Assembly: GCA_024704765.1 (NCBI GenBank)
Contig: JAKMXF010000299.1
Location: 186,001-250,000, forward strand
Source: Oopsacas minuta
Taxonomy: Eukaryota > Porifera > Hexactinellida > Lyssacinosida > Leucopsacidae
Length of the DNA: 64,000 nt
Reading direction: 5' to 3'
Positions 62,701 to 64,000 of the stretch are shown here, piece after piece. The position numbers and the translations under genes were made by a program. Below the pieces are notes generated by a model that saw only the letters and a program-made list of their open reading frames with translations, was not told the DNA's origin and made no database searches. Position 1 is the stretch's first letter. Every line of letters begins with the position of its first letter.

Positions 62701-63748
62701 TCTGTGTAGCAACAGGTCGTCCTACTTCACCCCCTGACATCAGATATTTATTCTCTCCAATATCTTCCCCAGTCTTCTGACAAGCTTCTTTCATGGATAG
62801 CCTTACTTTCTCTCCAATTAAACTCAAAACCTTTACATACACATGATCACCTCTACTCACCACATCATTAGGATCTGTTACTCTAACCGCTAGCATCTGA
62901 CTAACGTGTACTAATCCCGTCCAACAGCCTTTCACACCTTTTAAACTGACAAAACAGCCGTATTTCATTACTCCCGTTACAGTACCTTTGTATATATACC
63001 CAGCTATTGGTTCGTTGTCAACTGGACTGGGACTACGTTTACGTCTACTGTGTCTTGTGTCTTTTGAATTATCGCGGTTGCTATCACCTCTATGATGACG
63101 TGTTTTAGGCGATCTACTACGTGATCTCCTGTGGTTTCGTTTTATAGGAGATCTACTACGTGATCTATCTCTATGTCTGTGACGTGATTCTCTCTCGCGC
63201 TTTTTCACACTTTTTTGCTCCTTCGTGTCTAAATCTATACCTTTCTTCCTCAAAGCTTCCAGCTCCATTATAGTTGACTGTACAACTTCGCGGTTATTAT
63301 CACCTTCTTTAGGTTGTAGCAGCTTTTTCGTAGGCACAACATCGTCCTTTATGCACAAAGCTGGAAACTTTAATTTCGTCTCGTTATCAACAATTTGGCG
63401 ATATATCAAATTCGGATCTACTTCTATTTCTTTACCATTTACATCTCTCAATTTGTGTTCAATTTTGGAACTTGTTTTTTCAACTTTTCGTTGTTCAGAT
63501 TTATGTAAGTGACTATGTATTATCCTGTAAATATTCGCGATAAATGGCTCAGTGAATTCTGCGCCATTTTCTGTCAAATCTTTAGTAAACGTATCAATAT
63601 TCGCGTTTTTCTTGGCTATATGTATGATAAACTCAGCTACATCTTTGTCAACAACAAACTCACTCTCATTCCCGAAATGATTTGATAACTCTGTACACAA
63701 TTTATTTACTAAAGATATTCGCTCAAGCTCGCGAAATAATTCTGCCAT
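59800..63748 (-). CDS. DHX8: DHX8/PRP22 DEAH-box splicing helicase
   Basis: PRP22 proofreads exon ligation and releases spliced mRNA from the spliceosome. Three exons, 62476-63748, 61655-62259, 59800-61539, in phase, 1,205 residues (human 1,220), ATG at 63748. Order: N-terminal helical domain ([14 protein letters not shown]), RS-rich stretch (about 183-240), S1 RNA-binding domain (about 248-319; [20 protein letters not shown]), then the helicase: motif [11 protein letters not shown] (most relatives have GETGSGKT), DEAH in [22 protein letters not shown], and [18 protein letters not shown]. It ends in the HA2/OB region with [13 protein letters not shown]. Human DHX8 aligns throughout. The first intron carries a family-A MITE. 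Confidence 0.98.
62278..62424. mobile_element. family-A MITE in the DHX8 first intron
   Basis: Left end CAGTCAACTCCTGTTATATC; the right end CTTCGATATAACGGGAGCAGG is slightly decayed. Internal blocks GTGGTCCCTTGAGCTTCGAT and TAAATTACGTTGGTTTTATC match other copies. It fills most of the 216-base intron. Confidence 0.75.
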
Positions 63749-64000
63749 CAATCATTTATTTGCTAATTATCTAAAATAGATACTAATATACATTCAATTT
63801 CCCGTTAGATGGAAATACCAGCTTATTTATAGAAGTCTGAAAATGTACAAACATGAGCTTCGATAAAACTGGAGTTGACTGTAAGTTGTCTGTAATAGAA
63901 AATTTTCAATTCTAAAATGGATTAATTATGAGATCGAAACGTGAATTTACCCCCATGGGGTTACCCCTAGTAAAATGTAGCATATCCTATTAATCAATTT
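63749..64000. other. upstream region of DHX8 with a MITE end
   Basis: Contains a lone family-A right end, GAGCTTCGATAAAACTGGAG to TTGACTG (about 63855-63881). The DHX8 promoter should be here. Nothing else recognised before the window ends. Confidence 0.5.

Overview
This is a stretch of nuclear DNA from an animal. It is AT-rich, genes sit on both strands a few hundred bases apart, and most introns are only about 45-70 bases with GT-AG ends. The gene content is animal: two C-terminal Src kinase (CSK) genes, a SHANK scaffold, TRIM-NHL proteins, an MBD2/3-like NuRD subunit, a DBH-like copper monooxygenase, plus the ciliary protein C2CD3. Tiny introns, high gene density, several TRIM/NHL genes and a proteinase K-type subtilase point to an early-branching animal. 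A sponge is my best guess; this is inference, and I cannot name a species.

Layout. 1-22.8 kb: a C2CD3-like gene on the + strand whose introns carry seven other genes, all on the - strand. JMJD6 lies in a 1.6-kb intron. An unusual GIY-YIG-domain protein, an NHL protein, SHANK, SEL1L, CENP-I and SNRPD1 (SmD1) lie together in one 15.5-kb intron. 22.9-27.9 kb: a secreted subtilase (- strand) with a 3.3-kb intron that holds an NHL-only gene and a full RING/B-box/NHL TRIM gene. 28.4-32.5 kb: an MBD2/3-like gene. 32.5-35.2 kb: no gene seen. 35.2-41.0 kb: two tandem CSK genes whose exons 2-15 match in length exactly. 41.6-44.2 kb: VPS39. 44.5-46.7 kb: a decayed zone with a GC-rich inverted-repeat block, a broken ORF and a Ras-like pseudogene. 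46.87-48.18 kb: a complete, apparently intact Tc1/mariner transposon. 48.2-51.1 kb: MITEs, simple repeats and three exons of a possible RNA-binding protein. 51.8-57.1 kb: a small basic protein and an unrecognised coiled-coil protein, which hosts a C2H2 zinc-finger gene in one intron. 57.4-59.6 kb: a MOXD1-like copper monooxygenase. 59.8-63.7 kb: the splicing helicase DHX8/PRP22.

The genes do not form one pathway. The recurring theme is architecture: genes placed whole inside introns of other genes (ten genes in four host introns, by splice-phase reasoning), set in a genome whose ordinary introns are minute. Short non-autonomous DNA transposons with pogo-like (TA target) and hAT-like (8-bp target) ends are scattered through introns and spacers. 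All exon joins were read by eye from splice consensus, reading phase and protein similarity; none is confirmed by transcripts.
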